From: Pseudomonadota bacterium
Lineage (GTDB): Bacteria; Desulfobacterota; JADFVX01
Reading direction: 5' to 3'
Length of the DNA stretch: 6,836 nt
Assembly: GCA_015222555.1 (NCBI GenBank)
Contig: JADFVM010000046.1
Span: 1-6,836, forward strand
Made by a program: the position numbers and the translations under genes. Below the pieces are notes generated by a model. That model was not told the origin of the DNA. It was given only the letters and a program-made list of their open reading frames with translations, and ran no database searches. Numbering within the stretch: position 1 is the stretch's first letter; every line of letters begins with the position of its first letter. Positions 6,139 to 6,836 of this stretch are shown piece after piece.

Positions 6139-6293
6139 AACTTGACCAACTTATTCTTAGAGGCCCCGCAGACGGAGCAGACTATAGAATCGGGCAGAGA
6201 TTCAAAGGTCGTGCCCCTCTTGATATTGAGACCGGTCTCCCCTTTTGCCTCATTATAGACATAACCGCACTCTTCACATTCATACTTATCCAT
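6135..6293 (-). CDS. Rubredoxin
   Basis: A 52-residue single-iron electron carrier, typical of anaerobes, that passes electrons to oxygen- or superoxide-reducing enzymes among others. The four iron ligands are Cys6 and Cys9 (CEECGYVYN) and Cys39 and Cys42 (CSVCGA). The middle GTTFESLPD (27-35) and the C-terminal SKNKL complete the family pattern, and the length is the family norm. Two small departures from consensus are visible: Ile37 where Trp is usual before V-C, and Ser40 for the Pro of CPxCG. GAGG (6304-6301) lies 7 nt before the ATG. The stop codon overlaps the start of the 76-residue gene, so the two form an operon. Its position converging on the hemerythrin gene groups two iron-based O2/redox proteins. 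Confidence 0.93.
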   Translation of the reverse strand: MDKYECEECGYVYNEAKGETGLNIKRGTTFESLPDSIVCSVCGASKNKLVKL

Positions 6294-6395
6294 CACCACG
6301 CCTCACTTTAGTAATTTTTAGAAATCTTTATACCACATCTGAGTCCCATTAAAAACAGTAAATGCACAGCATATTTTATTGGAGCGATAAAGAAA

Positions 6396-6524
6396 AGGGT
6401 CGGGGAGTCTGAGAGTCTGAGAGTCTGAGAGTCGGGAAGTCGGGAAGGCGGGAAGGCCTTCAGGGATAAGGGATTAAAAAGATTAGTCAGTAAGTCGAGA
6501 GTCTGAAAGTCGGGAAGTCTTTTT
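6396..6524 (+). repeat. GA-rich intergenic repeat (patch 3) with 8-bp tandem array
   Basis: This patch fills much of the 300-bp gap between rubredoxin and the lipoprotein gene; the remainder (6294-6395) shows nothing else. Bases 6405-6457 keep an 8-bp period: three perfect GAGTCTGA units (6405-6428), a transition, then GGGAAGTC, GGGAAGGC, GGGAAGGC (6434-6457). Bases 6481-6524 are a 41/44 match to 746-789. The block ends at the T-run that runs into the -35 box of the next gene's promoter. Confidence 0.85.
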
Positions 6525-6552
6525 TGACTTTACAGCCTACCTTGGATAAACT
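6524..6552 (+). promoter_or_regulatory. Sigma-70 type promoter of the lipoprotein gene
   Basis: TTGACT (6524-6529; 5 of 6 consensus), 17-bp spacer, TAAACT (6547-6552; 4 of 6). The predicted transcription start is near 6559, about 35 nt before the ATG. The GA-rich repeat abuts the -35 box. AAGTC (6515-6519) and GACTT (6526-6530) form a small inverted repeat around six Ts. Confidence 0.55.
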
Positions 6553-6594
6553 TTAAATAGACGATCAATGAAGATCCGAGAAGGGGGTAGAAAA

Positions 6595-6836
6595 ATGAAA
6601 CATTTTATTTTAACCTGCATAATTTCAGCTTTTGTTGCTGTCTTTATCTATGCCTGCGGCAGCAGTGACGGTGATATGACAAATGGCAGCGGCTCAGGGC
6701 AGGTGGCACTTTATATGACAGATGATATTTCAGACTATAAAGAGGTTATTGCAACCATTAACGACGTAAGACTTTCCCACACCGGGAGTGGCTCATCCTG
6801 CGATATTTTACCTGATCCCGTGACGCTTGACATTAC
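6595..6836 (+). CDS. DUF4382-like lipoprotein, N-terminal part, 3' end outside window
   Basis: The first 80 residues of an exported lipoprotein; the gene runs off the right edge. The signal peptide has Lys2, a hydrophobic core (residues 4-18) and a lipobox-like IYAC with the lipidation Cys at 21, followed by a Ser/Gly-rich linker (GSSDGDMTNGSGSG). The mature part opens with GQVALYMTDDISDYKEVIA and then INDVRLSH, which matches the start of DUF4382 domains (a beta-sandwich of unknown function that typically begins G.l.v.lTD.P and includes I..V.v). Asp36 or similar residues after Cys21 are too far to give a clear sorting signal. The ribosome binding site AAGGGGG (6581-6587) is 7 nt from the ATG at 6595; an in-frame ATG at 6568 lacks such a site. 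Role unknown, probably cell surface. Confidence 0.75.
   Translation, partial: MKHFILTCIISAFVAVFIYACGSSDGDMTNGSGSGQVALYMTDDISDYKEVIATINDVRLSHTGSGSSCDILPDPVTLDI

Noticed and set aside
6405..6457. Tandem repeats considered as a CRISPR array
   Set aside because: The 8-bp units are directly adjacent with no spacers, and no cas gene is present.
6568..6570. Upstream in-frame ATG for the lipoprotein
   Set aside because: It would put nine charged residues before the signal peptide and lacks a ribosome binding site; the ATG at 6595 has a strong one.

Overview
The window comes from a bacterial chromosome of moderate GC content. The gene set (NifU-type Fe-S scaffold, FmdE-like protein, rubredoxin, hemerythrin-like protein, a lipoprotein with a Gram-negative style signal peptide) suggests an anaerobic or microaerophilic Gram-negative bacterium. 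Desulfobacterota (former Deltaproteobacteria) or Nitrospirota would fit. This is an inference from gene content; there is no rRNA or tRNA to fix the taxonomy.

Layout. (1) 1-642: the 3' part of a DNA polymerase IV gene (dinB), cut by the window edge. (2) 643-920: a gene-free, purine-rich stretch of degenerate GAGTC-type repeats. (3) 922-2759, all minus strand: a ParE-type toxin with its antitoxin, preceded by a class II Fic protein with a C-terminal winged helix. Just upstream of fic is a nested palindrome (2821-2871) that looks like an operator. (4) 2873-3377: a long gene-free stretch with a second patch of the GA-rich repeat. (5) 3378-5924, plus strand, closely spaced: an FmdE-like protein, NifU, a four-helix membrane protein and a hemerythrin-like protein. 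(6) 5908-6293, minus strand, converging on the hemerythrin gene: a rubredoxin gene of only 52 codons overlapping a 76-residue unknown gene by ATGA. (7) 6396-6524: the third patch of GA-rich repeats, including an 8-bp tandem array, running up to the predicted promoter of (8) a DUF4382-like lipoprotein cut by the right edge.

How the genes may work together. The right half reads as a redox and metal group: NifU assembles Fe-S clusters, rubredoxin is a small iron electron carrier, and hemerythrin binds O2 or NO at a di-iron site. The FmdE-like and membrane proteins are of unknown role. The left half is accessory in character, with a toxin-antitoxin pair and a self-inhibited AMP-transferase that probably controls its own transcription.

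The most notable signals are the nested operator upstream of fic and a dispersed, same-strand GA-rich repeat family found in three intergenic regions. No clearly new multi-gene system was identified. The best candidates for undescribed biology are the repeat family, the Fic operator circuit and the rubredoxin-linked small unknown gene.
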